From assembly GCA_020060215.1 (NCBI GenBank), contig JAGVAP010000009.1, forward strand, positions 1 to 64,000: a stretch of 64,000 bases of DNA. The letters are read 5' to 3'. The position numbers and the translations under genes were made by a program. This DNA is from Deltaproteobacteria bacterium (lineage in GTDB: Bacteria; Desulfobacterota; DSM-4660; Desulfatiglandales; HGW-15). Shown piece after piece: positions 8,743 through 17,392 of this stretch (its first letter is position 1; each line of letters begins with the position of its first letter). The notes below the pieces were generated by a model. The model was not told where the DNA came from. It searched no databases and worked only from the letters and a program-made list of their open reading frames with translations.

Positions 8743-8994
8743 CCGATCAGCAAGCTCTCTTCGAGTACAGGCTGCAGCAAGCAGAAGAGACGCTGATGGA
8801 TTCCGAAAGGATGCTTGAACAAGGGATTAGCCCCAGGTCAACGGTCAACAGAGCTTACTCTTCAACGCCCGCCAAGAGTTTGATTACAAAGAACTGGTAA
8901 ACCCAACGGTGGAACAGGATGGCGAAAGAGTCCGGATGGCCCGGGATTTGTGACCCGGTTGAAATTGTTCCTAAGAGAAGACGCGACAACCTGA
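8739..8994 (+). pseudogene. HEPN-domain toxin remnant (deletion plus frameshift)
   Basis: Starts MTDQQALFEYRLQQAEETLM and keeps the HEPN motif region as RSTVNRAY, then loses the expected middle of the domain. The sequence resumes in another frame with FNARQEFDYKELVNPTVEQ, and after a further one-base loss near 8948 ends in RLKLFLRED. The total is much shorter than a HEPN protein (about 130 aa). The toxin is inactive, which explains tolerance of a weakened antitoxin. It overlaps the MNT gene by ATGA. Confidence 0.7.
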
Positions 8995-9177
8995 CAGATC
9001 ACAAGCATCGTGCCGCCTCAAGTTAGGATAAATCAACAATTCCACAACGTCCCCCTGTCTCCTCCAAGATTCCCTCTCGATTGCCTTCCCTTGATAGACA
9101 ATCCACCAAGGCCTTTTTTTCGAGTAATCCCTTTCCTTTCCAGAGCCATAGCTTGTTTTTCCATAGATCTTTTTGTA

Positions 9178-9207
9178 TTGACAATCGGGTCGACTTCGTG
9201 TTATATG
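9178..9207 (+). promoter_or_regulatory. Sigma-70-like promoter
   Basis: TTGACA at 9178-9183, an 18-bp spacer and TATATG at 9202-9207. It would give a leader of roughly 280 nt before the substrate-binding protein gene at 9493. Position and hexamers only; no further support. Confidence 0.45.
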
Positions 9208-9399
9208 ATACCGGAACTGAACAGGTTTCCCGCCTTGTACTCGCCTGGGAGTTGCAAAAGAGGCTAAAGCCTGTTCCCCCTCCAGGCTCAACGCCGGGCT
9301 CTGAGATCTTCAATACTGATCAAGGCTTCACTGCAGTAGCTTATACGGTGCTCATATTCGAGGCAAGGGGCATTCATCCCATTTTCCAACCTTGTAATC

Positions 9400-9415
9400 T
9401 TGACGAATGCGTCAA
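9400..9415 (+). promoter_or_regulatory. Palindromic putative operator
   Basis: TTGACGAATGCGTCAA has perfect 6-bp arms (TTGACG/CGTCAA) around 4 nt. It lies 78 bp upstream of the substrate-binding protein start. It resembles the hcp operator in its TTGAC...GTCAA arms but with wider spacing. The regulator is unknown. Confidence 0.4.
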
Positions 9416-9492
9416 TCTCAGAAAAGAGGAGACGGAAGTACGCGCTTTCTGTAATTGTGAAATTAATAATGCACGAAGGAGGTTATAAGAAG

Positions 9493-10698
9493 ATGAATTT
9501 AAAATGGAATGCAATGCTTAAGGTTTTAACTTTGTCAATCATGCTTTCTTTTCTATTTGCGGCAGTGGGTTGGGGGGCAAGCAAATCTGATAAGGATTCA
9601 AATGCAAAGAAACCGTTAAAAATTGGCGCCATATTAGATTACACCGGAAGTGTTGCTGAAAGAGGCCCGGAAATTGAACAAACATTAAAGCTATTTATGG
9701 AAGAGGTTAACAACCAGATTCTTGGTCGACCGGTACAACTAATTATTGAAGACGGTGCAAGTACCATAGATGGATCACTTGATAAAGCTAGGAAGCTGGT
9801 TGAAAGGGATGGGGTCGAGGTGATAATTGGACCTTTGATGGGTGGTATTCAATACGGAGTCGCACCGTATCTAGCCGAAAATAATATAACTTATTTCTCG
9901 TTAAACAATTTGAATCCTGCAATTGTTAAGAAGTATGATAACGGGATCGGTTTTCCTACACAGAATTCCATGGCATATTCGTCAGGTGGCTACTATCTTT
10001 ATGATCAATTAGGCTTTCGGAAAATAGCCGTAATTGGATCAGATTATGTTGCGGGATATGATTACATCGGAAGTGTGGTCACCCCATTTAAAGAAAAAGG
10101 GGGCACTGTTGTAAGTGACCAAAAGCCGCCCGTCGCTGAAACGGATTTTGCACCGTACATAAGTAATCTTTTGAAATCTGATGCTGAAGCTGTAACAGTA
10201 TTCTTGGCTGGGACCGTTTCTACTGCACTTTTCGTAAAACAAGCACATGAATATAATTTTAAGAAGCCAATCATAATTCTGTGCCCCGTAGGAAACATGA
10301 CAGAGGAATCTGTTCAGTCCTTAGGCCCTATTATGGGGAATTGCATAGGAATAGATACTTATACATGGCGAATCGATAGTCCGGTAAATAATGAATATGT
10401 AAAAGCCTTTGAAAAGAAATACGGGAAAAAACCTATCTCTGTTCAGACAAATGCATATGCTATCATGAAAATGCTTTTCGCCGCTCTGGAAAAGACAAAA
10501 GGTGATACAAGCATTAAAGCATTGCGGCCTGCGATTCTGGGTCTTCAAATCGAAGTACCACACGGAAAGTACACGTTTTCTCCTAAGGGGTATGGTATCG
10601 GAACTCAATACATAATGAACATAAGGGAAGATAATAAGAAGTATTATTGGGGCATTAAGGCTACTTACTTTGGTGACAAATATTCCACAGTGAATTAG
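9493..10698 (+). CDS. Liv-type ABC transporter substrate-binding protein
   Basis: 401 aa periplasmic type I binding protein (LivK/AmiC fold). A signal peptide spans about residues 8-30. The mature start LKIGAILDYTGSVAERGPEI and the later IIGPLMGG and FSPKGYGIG segments are typical. The start is the ATG at 9493, with AAGGAGG 10 nt upstream; the longer frame from 9400 lacks one. It is followed by a strong terminator and a dead IS630 copy before its permease genes. Neighbouring amidase-like genes suggest an amide or amino-acid-like substrate (inference). Confidence 0.88.
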   Translation: MNLKWNAMLKVLTLSIMLSFLFAAVGWGASKSDKDSNAKKPLKIGAILDYTGSVAERGPEIEQTLKLFMEEVNNQILGRPVQLIIEDGASTIDGSLDKARKLVERDGVEVIIGPLMGGIQYGVAPYLAENNITYFSLNNLNPAIVKKYDNGIGFPTQNSMAYSSGGYYLYDQLGFRKIAVIGSDYVAGYDYIGSVVTPFKEKGGTVVSDQKPPVAETDFAPYISNLLKSDAEAVTVFLAGTVSTALFVKQAHEYNFKKPIIILCPVGNMTEESVQSLGPIMGNCIGIDTYTWRIDSPVNNEYVKAFEKKYGKKPISVQTNAYAIMKMLFAALEKTKGDTSIKALRPAILGLQIEVPHGKYTFSPKGYGIGTQYIMNIREDNKKYYWGIKATYFGDKYSTVN

Positions 10699-10758
10699 TA
10701 ATCGGATTTTGTTCCAAGTTGCACGCTCATTGCGGTAATGCTCCTGAGTCCGACCCAT

Positions 10759-10798
10759 TAAAAACCCGGTTAGCCTCGATGGCGCATCCGGGTTTTTA
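10759..10798 (+). terminator. Rho-independent terminator after the binding-protein gene
   Basis: TAAAAACCCGG (10759-10769) and CCGGGTTTTTA (10788-10798) form a perfect 11-bp inverted repeat ending in five Ts, with an inner GCC/GGC pairing in the 18-nt loop. It separates the binding-protein gene from the rest of the transporter. Confidence 0.85.
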
Positions 10799-10879
10799 GT
10801 GGAAACTCAGGTATTCCCCTAAATCTATATAGAGAAGGGTCAAATACTTGGCCTGCGGCCCGAGGAAACCGATCCCACT

Positions 10880-11823
10880 GCGGGAAGGACATCTACCTTC
10901 ATGGTGATGGTCTGGATCTGCTCCAAGATGGACACAGTTTTGAAATTGTGTGTAAGGCATTGGGTATATGCTTGCCCGGTGTCGCGACGGTGGTTGGTCG
11001 GTACTGGATGCTCGAAAACGCGGAGGCGTAAGCCCAAACTTGATGGCAAAGCTCTCCAGTGGATTTTCAGGACTGTGACCGAGAACAATCCGTTGCAGCT
11101 CAATTTTACCTTTGCTCTTTGGACGGCGAAGATGGTTGGGCAGCTCATTGAAAAGAGATTCGATGTAAAACTGAGCAAAGCCTCCGTTTGCCGACTGCTT
11201 GCCCAACTGGGATTGACGCCGCAACGCCCGGTATGGCGTGCCTACAAGCAGCGACCTGAGCAAGTCCGAAAGTGGCTGCATGAGGAATATCCACGTATCC
11301 GACAACATGCCCAAGAGAAAGAACGCCATGATCTTTTTTGGGGACGAGGCTGGTGTTCGATCTGACCACCATTCCGGAACTACGTGGGCGCTCAAAGGCA
11401 AGACACCGGTAGTCAGCAGTACGGGGGCCATTTGGCCTGAACCTGATCTCGGCTGTCAGCGCACAGGGGGAGTTCCGGCTCATGACTGTGAAAGGCAGGG
11501 TGGGTGCTCCCAGATTCATCGAATTTCTTGAGCGTCTCATTCATAACGCCGAGCGTATGGTATTCCTGATTGTGGATGGCCATCCTGTTCATAAAGCCAA
11601 AACCGTTGCGCGGTTTGTGGAATCGGCTAAAGATCGTTTGCAACTTTATTTTCGTCCTCCGTACTCTCCAGAATTGAATCCGGATGAAAGAGTTTGTAAC
11701 GATCTAAAGAACAATGGTATCGGCCGCAAATCGCTCGATTCGCCCAAGCAGCTTAAGAGAAATGTGGTTAGCCACCTTCGGTTTATACAGAAATCCCCTG
11801 CCCGTGTTCGCGCATACTTTTGA
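10880..11823 (+). pseudogene. IS630-family transposase remnant
   Basis: Pieces of one IS630-type DDE transposase are spread over three frames. There is a helix-turn-helix-like start (about 10940-11020), a middle segment ([20 protein letters not shown] to about 11330), the first catalytic Asp in FFGDEAG (from about 11330), then VDGHPVHKAK and the PELNPDE box in the third frame (11482-11823). At least three frameshifts make it inactive. I could not find convincing terminal inverted repeats. It lies between the binding protein and the permeases of one transport system. Confidence 0.8.
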
Positions 11824-11922
11824 AATGAGACCCCAAGATATGCAGCGTAGTATACCATGTTATTATGAGACGATTAATGAGAACCCGGACGCGCCCAAAA
11901 TATAGATAAAGGCAGGCATCCA

Positions 11923-12783
11923 ATGGAATATTGGCTTTTGAACCTGGCGAATGGTATTTCCTATGGTGCGTTACTGTTCGTTTTATCGACATCTTTCTCT
12001 CTGATCGCGGGCATTACCGGAGTCACCAATTTGGCCCATGGAGCTATATATATGCTTGGGGCATATATTGGATGGTCAATTGTGGTGGCGAACGGCTTTA
12101 ATTTTGTGATAGGGATTGTGATCGCAGGGGCTATTACCAGTATAATTGGGTTTGTTATGGAGAGATTCTTCTTAAGGCACTTCCAAAAGCAATTAAATGA
12201 GCAGATATTGTTAACGTATGGTTTCCTCCTTGTTATAACAAACGTGGTTATTTGGATTTGGGGTGCAACATTCAGAGCTCCATATACCGCTTCTTTTCTG
12301 TCTGGTTCGGTAACTATAAAAGGGCTCTCTTATCCAACGGTGCGAATATCCATCATTGTTGTGGCCGCCTTATTTGGTATTGGACTATGGCTCTTTCAGG
12401 ATAAGACACGCGCTGGTGCTATCATTAGGGCGGGAATGGATGACAAAGAAATGATTGAAGGTTTAGGCATAAACATCTCACTGGCCAACTCTTTGATGTT
12501 TATCTTTTGTACCTTTATTGCAGGAGCCACAGGAGTTATTGGAGCGCAAATATTAGGTGCTGGTACCTTACTTAGTTTTTCAATTCTAATTCTCGCTCTT
12601 GTTGTAACCGTTGTTGGCGGAATAGGCTCAATACAAGGGGCACTCCTTGGAGGAATGATTGTAGGAGTTATCGATTCGTTTGGTAAGGCACTTTTTCACG
12701 AATTCGCGATGTTTACAGTTTATGTTATCATGATAATTGTCTTGCTTATTAAACCTACAGGAATTCTTGGAAGGAGGTCTTAA
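11923..12783 (+). CDS. livH: Branched-chain amino acid-type ABC permease (LivH family)
   Basis: 286 aa integral membrane protein with about eight hydrophobic segments. LivH hallmarks are GALLFVLSTSFSLIAGITGV near the N-terminus, the EAA-like region IIRAGMDDKEMIEGLGIN and the C-terminal KPTGILGRRS. It forms the inner-membrane channel with the next gene product. A ribosome site (AAGGCAGG) precedes the ATG. It is the first gene after the IS630 remnant, so it probably needs its own promoter or read-through from the insertion. Confidence 0.88.
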   Translation: MEYWLLNLANGISYGALLFVLSTSFSLIAGITGVTNLAHGAIYMLGAYIGWSIVVANGFNFVIGIVIAGAITSIIGFVMERFFLRHFQKQLNEQILLTYGFLLVITNVVIWIWGATFRAPYTASFLSGSVTIKGLSYPTVRISIIVVAALFGIGLWLFQDKTRAGAIIRAGMDDKEMIEGLGINISLANSLMFIFCTFIAGATGVIGAQILGAGTLLSFSILILALVVTVVGGIGSIQGALLGGMIVGVIDSFGKALFHEFAMFTVYVIMIIVLLIKPTGILGRRS

Positions 12784-12784
12784 G

Positions 12785-13789
12785 TTGGGCTCGGGACAGG
12801 TTTTATCAGAAAGTGACAGGGACAATAAGCAGACATTCCAAATTGCAAATATATTATTGTGGTTTACATGCATTGTTATAATATTGGCAATTCCCTTGGG
12901 GTTATCCAAACATTTACTAAGCGTGTTAACAAAGGCCATTATTTTTGCTGTCTTCGCGATGAGCCTTGATATTCTGGTTGGGTTCACCGGCCTTTTTTCT
13001 TTAGGACATGCAGCTTACTTTGGCGTCTCGGGTTATACCGTTGCATTGCTAGTAACACACTTTGAAATACAGAGTTTTTGGATCAGTGCCCCTGCTGCAA
13101 TTTTAGTGACCGTTTTAGTAAGCGCTCTTTTTGGTGTATTAGCGCTACGAGTATCAGACGCCTACTTTCTAATCATTACTTTTGCTTTTGGGGAGTTAGT
13201 CACTAGTTTTTTCGTTACAGGATTACCAATAGCCGGGGGGTGGTATGGGCTTGCCGGAGTTCCTCGCCCTCATCTTGGGCTATCTTGGTTCAAATGGGAT
13301 CCCTCTCGATATTTTTACTTCACTGTACTGGTTTTCGCGCTCTGCTTTTACCTTCTAAGAAAATTTACAAAATCCCCATTTGGGCTTGTGCTAAGAGGTA
13401 TCCGAGAAAATATCTCTCGTATGGAGTCATTGGGATATAATACTTTCCTATACAAATATATTGCTTTTATTGTTTCGGGGGCGTTTGCAGGAATCGCTGG
13501 GATTCTGTTCGTCCATTTGAATGGGATTATAAGTCCTACTCATGTTGGCATTGCCTACTCAACTTTAGCTTTACTCATGGTAATAGTGGGTGGCGTAGGA
13601 ACATTATATGGTTCCTTCATAGGAGCTATTTTGCTGGTTTTCATTGAGTACTACACTAGCCTCTATCTACCTCAGAGATGGCCTTTAATATTGGGTGGGT
13701 TCTTTATCTTTACCGTCATGTTTGCCAAAGGCGGCATAGGGCCGCATTTAACTCGTCTTCGGAAAACGGTGCGCTTATGGAAGCGTTGA
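12785..13789 (+). CDS. livM: Branched-chain amino acid-type ABC permease (LivM family)
   Basis: 334 aa second permease. I start it at the TTG at 12785, one base after the livH stop, because AAGGAGG lies 7 nt upstream; the upstream frame would overlap livH by 48 bases. Motifs include LVGFTGLFSLGHAAYFGVSG and LRGIRENISRMESLGYN (the ATPase-contacting loop). It pairs with LivH as the transmembrane heterodimer. The C-terminus overlaps livG by 13 bases. Confidence 0.87.
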   Translation: MGSGQVLSESDRDNKQTFQIANILLWFTCIVIILAIPLGLSKHLLSVLTKAIIFAVFAMSLDILVGFTGLFSLGHAAYFGVSGYTVALLVTHFEIQSFWISAPAAILVTVLVSALFGVLALRVSDAYFLIITFAFGELVTSFFVTGLPIAGGWYGLAGVPRPHLGLSWFKWDPSRYFYFTVLVFALCFYLLRKFTKSPFGLVLRGIRENISRMESLGYNTFLYKYIAFIVSGAFAGIAGILFVHLNGIISPTHVGIAYSTLALLMVIVGGVGTLYGSFIGAILLVFIEYYTSLYLPQRWPLILGGFFIFTVMFAKGGIGPHLTRLRKTVRLWKR

Positions 13790-14532
13790 ATGTTGAAGGC
13801 TTGTCCAAGGAGTTTGGTGGCGTAAGAGCTCTTAGCGAGATCACCTTCAAGGTAAATGTAGGCGAGAAACTCGCTATTATCGGCCCCAATGGGGCCGGAA
13901 AAAGTACTCTATTTAACGTCCTTTGTGGGCAACTGAAGCCGACGAAGGGAAGCATCCACTTTTTCGGAGAAGAGATCTCTAAGTTCCCGGTTCATAAACG
14001 GTGCCAGTTGGGTCTGGCGCGATCTTTTCAATTAAATTCATTATGCCAGAACCTCACCGTATTGGAAGGCATGATGTTAGCGGTGTTGGGCACTAAATCG
14101 TCACGCTTTGGATGGTTCAAATCGGTGGGTACATATAATGAGCATATGGAGAAGGCACATCACCTACTGCACGGTATGGATCTAATTGAGCATAAGGACA
14201 AACTGGTGAAGGATATCGGTTACGGTGAACAGCGAAAACTCGAAATATGCCTAAGCCTGGCGAGTGATTATAAAATGCTGTTGATGGATGAACCCACTGC
14301 CGGGCTGACGAATTACGAGAGTGAGGAAATCGTCAGAATCATAGAGGAGATGTCCAAAGATACGACGCTTCTGGTTGTAACGCATGACATTGATCTGATA
14401 CTAAAAATGGTTCAACGAACCATCGTACTGCATTTGGGACAAATGTTAATTGATGGAGAGACGGATCTCGTTTGTAACGATAAAAAGGTGAGGGAACTCT
14501 ACTTGGGAAAGGAGGAATCCCAAGCATGTTAA
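13777..14532 (+). CDS. livG: ABC transporter ATPase (LivG family)
   Basis: 251 aa. Walker A is GPNGAGKST, the signature is read as GYGEQRKLEI, and Walker B is MLLMDEPTAGL with the switch His in VVTHDIDL. The start is the ATG at 13777 (MEALNVEGLSKEFGGVRALS), inside the end of livM; the longer frame from 13678 is not family-like. It couples ATP hydrolysis to transport with LivF. Confidence 0.9.
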   Translation: MEALNVEGLSKEFGGVRALSEITFKVNVGEKLAIIGPNGAGKSTLFNVLCGQLKPTKGSIHFFGEEISKFPVHKRCQLGLARSFQLNSLCQNLTVLEGMMLAVLGTKSSRFGWFKSVGTYNEHMEKAHHLLHGMDLIEHKDKLVKDIGYGEQRKLEICLSLASDYKMLLMDEPTAGLTNYESEEIVRIIEEMSKDTTLLVVTHDIDLILKMVQRTIVLHLGQMLIDGETDLVCNDKKVRELYLGKEESQAC

Positions 14533-15230
14533 GGGTTTCTGACATACACACCTATTACGGTCAGAGTTATGTCTTGAAGGGAGTTTCGCTGGAGGTTATG
14601 CGGGGAGCAGTAGTGGCGTTGCTTGGCCGTAACGGGATGGGAAAGACAACTCTGATCAGTTCGATCATTGGGTTTAATCCTCCCCGAAGAGGAGGTATAT
14701 TCCTGGAAGGGAGAGACATTTCAAGATTAAGACCTTATGCAATATCCCGCCTGGGCATAGGCTTGGTACCTCAAGGGCGGCGGATCTTCCCTTCGTTGAC
14801 TGTCCGAGAGAACCTGACTACTGCAGCAAGGGTGACAGGTCGGAAGGACATTTGGTCTCTGGATAGGATTTATAGCATTTTCCCTATCCTCAAAGAGAGG
14901 TGCGCAATCAAAGGGAATCTATTGAGTGGTGGGGAGCAGACGATGCTGTCTATCAGTAGAGCTTTATTGATTAATCCGGCAATTCTCTTGATGGATGAAC
15001 CGTCTGAAGGGTTGGCTCCGAGCATTGTTCAGCAGGTTGGAGCCATAATCGAAATGTTAAAGAAGGAAGGGATCTCGATTTTACTTGTCGAACCTAACCT
15101 TTCCTTGGTGTTGTCGGTTGCCGATTACATTTACATCATCAATAAGGGGCTAATAGTACACGAATCGGAAACGGCCGAATTGGTTAAGGACCTAGAGACC
15201 CAAATAAAATACCTTAGTGTGACGAAGTGA
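14526..15230 (+). CDS. livF: ABC transporter ATPase (LivF family)
   Basis: 234 aa second ATPase. Walker A is GRNGMGKTT (the Met in place of Ala is common in LivF), the signature is LSGGEQTMLSISRAL and Walker B is ILLMDEPSEGLAP. An AAGGAGG site lies within the end of livG, with a 7-bp overlap. It completes the transporter; two hydrolase genes follow. Confidence 0.9.
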   Translation: MLRVSDIHTYYGQSYVLKGVSLEVMRGAVVALLGRNGMGKTTLISSIIGFNPPRRGGIFLEGRDISRLRPYAISRLGIGLVPQGRRIFPSLTVRENLTTAARVTGRKDIWSLDRIYSIFPILKERCAIKGNLLSGGEQTMLSISRALLINPAILLMDEPSEGLAPSIVQQVGAIIEMLKKEGISILLVEPNLSLVLSVADYIYIINKGLIVHESETAELVKDLETQIKYLSVTK

Positions 15231-15280
15231 GTTGGAATTGGCGAGATATTAACATCGTATGAGGGAGGGGGAAATACAAA

Positions 15281-15853
15281 ATGGAAAAGGGTGCTTTGCT
15301 GGTTGTCGATATGCTGGAGGATTTTGCGTTGGGGACTGAGACGTTGCCTCCAGTTGCAGGTCTGGATCAAATGGCTAAACGTGTTAAAAGGTTGGTCGAT
15401 AAGGCGCGCGAGATTGGTGTCCCGGTGTTTTATGTTAATGATTGTTTTATGCCTGCCGAGGCGGCCATTGACAAACATATGAAACTGTTTGGAGTTCATG
15501 GATTAAAGGGCGATCCTCGTGCAGAGGTGATGGAAATATTGAAGCCCCATAGAATGGATTTCGTTATTGAGAAGAAAATGTATGATGGGTTTTATGATAC
15601 AAGGCTGGATTCTATCCTTCGTGAATTGGACGTCAAGAATATTGTAGTCGTTGGAGCATGGACAAATGCCTGTGTTCAACATACTGTTATGGGAGGGTGG
15701 GCAAGGGGATATAGACCCTATGTAGTTGAAGATTGTGTCATGTGTCCGGATGAGAAGGAACATGCAGATAGTATAAAATATATGAAAAAATTTTATGGTA
15801 TCAAGTTGTTACCGCATGGAGAGGCAATAAGTTTGCTCGATGAAATGAAGTAA
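15281..15853 (+). CDS. Isochorismatase-family cysteine hydrolase
   Basis: 190 aa. The family triad is visible: Asp in LLVVDMLEDF (D10), a Lys about residue 98-99 in VIEKKMYDGF, and the nucleophile Cys in VGAWTNACVQHTV. Relatives are nicotinamidase, N-carbamoyl amidases and similar C-N hydrolases, so the specific substrate cannot be told. A GGGAGGGGG ribosome site precedes the ATG. It lies 50 bp after livF in the same AT-rich island and probably processes what the transporter brings in (inference). Confidence 0.82.
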   Translation: MEKGALLVVDMLEDFALGTETLPPVAGLDQMAKRVKRLVDKAREIGVPVFYVNDCFMPAEAAIDKHMKLFGVHGLKGDPRAEVMEILKPHRMDFVIEKKMYDGFYDTRLDSILRELDVKNIVVVGAWTNACVQHTVMGGWARGYRPYVVEDCVMCPDEKEHADSIKYMKKFYGIKLLPHGEAISLLDEMK

Positions 15854-16024
15854 TTAAGAAATGTTTCGGCAAGAGTGAATGGGAGGATATTGGGAGCTGG
15901 ATTTCGGGATCTATGCGTTGTCAAATACGGGCAGTAAGTCTAGTGACTAGCCGATTGCTGTTTTTCAACCGATCTAACCGAAATTGGTGAAGTTTAATTT
16001 AGGTTGAGCGCAGGGGAACGTAGG

Positions 16025-16816
16025 ATGAAAATTGGGTGTGTTCAATTTGCCCCTTTTCTGGGGAATGTTCAAGAAACCATAAAAGCGATCGACTCGTTAG
16101 TTGCCCAAACTCAGGGACTTGATCTGCTTGTATTGCCTGAGCTATGCAACTCCGGCTACAATTTCTCGTCGGCTCAGATGGCTTGGAATGCGGCGGAGAC
16201 CGTTCAGGATAGTATCTTCGTCAAGTATCTTGAGCAAAAGTGCAAGGAAAAAAGCTTATACATCGCTTCCGGATTCAACGAGCGGGACGGTGAGACGCTT
16301 TTCAATTCGGCTGTTCTCGTGGGGCCGAGAGGCTATATTGGAAAGTACCGGAAACTTCATCTGTTTCTGAACGAGAGAGATTTCTTTCAGCCAGGTAATG
16401 TGGGCCTCCCCGTATTCGATATCGGGAAAGCAAAGCTGGGTCTACTCGTTTGCTTCGATTGGGCGTTTCCCGAAGTTTGGAGGATACTTGCACTGAAAGG
16501 TGCAGACATTATATGCCATCCCTCTAATTTGGTTTTACCCGGCTTTGCACAGCGGGTGGTTCCGGTTCACGCACTAACGAACCGCGTCTACGTCGCCACG
16601 TGCAACAGGGTAGGGACTGAGCGTGGCTTGAAATTCACGGGGCTCTCAATTATCGCGGACCCTTTCGGAAATGTTCCTGTTCAAGCCTCACAGGAAGGTG
16701 AGGTAGTGATTTCGACAGCAGCCGACGTTAACAATTCCAGAGACAAGAGAATCACACCTAGGAATCACCTATTTGAAGATCGAAGAACCGCGGAGTATGA
16801 ACTGCTGATAAGGTGA
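16025..16816 (+). CDS. Carbon-nitrogen hydrolase (nitrilase superfamily amidase)
   Basis: 263 aa. The Glu-Lys-Cys triad is visible: Glu in VLPELCNSGY, Lys in KYRKLHLF, and Cys in LLVCFDWAFPEVWR. These enzymes hydrolyse amides, N-carbamoyl compounds or nitriles. I prefer the ATG at 16025 (MKIGCVQFAP) over a TTG at 16004. It lies 170 bp after the isochorismatase-like gene, same strand. Two unrelated C-N hydrolases beside a Liv-type transporter suggest uptake and breakdown of an amide, ureide or N-carbamoyl compound. Confidence 0.85.
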   Translation: MKIGCVQFAPFLGNVQETIKAIDSLVAQTQGLDLLVLPELCNSGYNFSSAQMAWNAAETVQDSIFVKYLEQKCKEKSLYIASGFNERDGETLFNSAVLVGPRGYIGKYRKLHLFLNERDFFQPGNVGLPVFDIGKAKLGLLVCFDWAFPEVWRILALKGADIICHPSNLVLPGFAQRVVPVHALTNRVYVATCNRVGTERGLKFTGLSIIADPFGNVPVQASQEGEVVISTAADVNNSRDKRITPRNHLFEDRRTAEYELLIR

Positions 16817-17033
16817 TCTCCGATTGATACTACATGGATGCGCCAATGTGGGATTAGGTGCCTACTAGCGTGAGATGTCGGAGTAACCTTCAGGCGGAAA
16901 CTACAGCCGTTTGTTTTTTGAGGTGAAGATTACTTGCCACAAGGTTGCCACTCTACCTAGGGAGATTCCGAGCTATTTCGGTCGCAGATATCGTCTGCAT
17001 GACAATAGGGGTCGGAGTTTTGATTGTCTAGGG

Positions 17034-17056
17034 CCTGGGGACGCCCATCAATAAAC
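17034..17056 (-). repeat. Left copy of transposon-end repeat (inverted)
   Basis: The reverse complement of this stretch reads TTTATTGATGGGCGTCCCC. It matches the copy at 17345-17368 in inverted orientation with one mismatch in 19, and so flanks the REP-type transposase fragment between them. Confidence 0.65.
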
Positions 17057-17086
17057 ATTCTGCGTGTCTTCCGCTGCAAAGGGTAC

Positions 17087-17245
17087 ATGCCACGTCGAAC
17101 TCGCATAGATGCCCCAGGGGCGTTCCACCATTTGATGATCCGGGGGATCGAAGCCCCGTGCAGTTCTTTGCTACCTCGGCGTCCGAAGACACGGGCTCAC
17201 CGGCACATATCTCAAAGGAGTTGGGGGATCACCCCCTCCGCGTAA
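17087..17245 (+). pseudogene. REP-type (Y1) transposase N-terminal fragment
   Basis: MPRRTRIDAPGAFHHLMIRG is the diagnostic N-terminus of the IS200-like REP-associated tyrosine transposases. Only this N-terminal part remains; the HUH catalytic part (NHAH) and the rest are gone. It is flanked by inverted repeats at 17034-17056 and 17345-17368, so it looks like an internally deleted element. A longer dead relative lies at 21093-22100. Confidence 0.7.
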
Positions 17246-17344
17246 GCAGGGCTGTTTCGCGCGCGCAAAAGGCGGATAGAAACGGCAGTTTCGGTGAGAA
17301 GTAAACAGGGCTAATTCACAAGAATGTCCCCCGTTTCAGGAATC

Positions 17345-17374
17345 TTTATTTATGGGCGTCCCCCTGCCTCCTCA
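17345..17374 (+). repeat. Right copy of transposon-end repeat
   Basis: TTTATTTATGGGCGTCCCC followed by CTGCCTCCTCA. The segment from 17349 recurs at 22101-22126 (tttatgggcgtcccc, one mismatch, tgcctcctca), directly downstream of the second dead transposase. The two direct copies bracket the sensor kinase gene. Confidence 0.65.
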
Positions 17375-17392
17375 TGGGCCTGCAAGGTGGAC

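Larger units (their letters stand above)
8995..9492. other. Long leader region before the AT-rich transporter
   Basis: No gene could be supported. The stretch holds a good sigma-70-like promoter (9178-9207), a pair GAACAGG...CCTGTTC near 9215-9275 and a palindrome at 9400-9415. Base composition turns AT-rich here. A structured leader RNA is possible but I recognise no riboswitch class. Confidence 0.4.

Noticed and set aside
8948..8953. In-frame TGA in the HEPN remnant as a Sec codon
   Set aside because: Restoring one lost T gives a sensible family C-terminus (FVTRLKLFLRED), so this is a frameshift.
9215..9300. Possible tRNA or small RNA in the leader
   Set aside because: The GAACAGG/CCTGTTC pairing does not extend into a cloverleaf and lacks the conserved T-loop; no RNA class recognised.
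11238..11531. Short plus-strand frame inside the IS630 region as a separate gene
   Set aside because: It is the middle piece of the frameshifted transposase (FFGDEAG), not an independent gene.
10838..11836. Terminal inverted repeats of the IS630 copy
   Set aside because: tcaaatac near 10848 and its partial complement near 11815 match too poorly to define ends.
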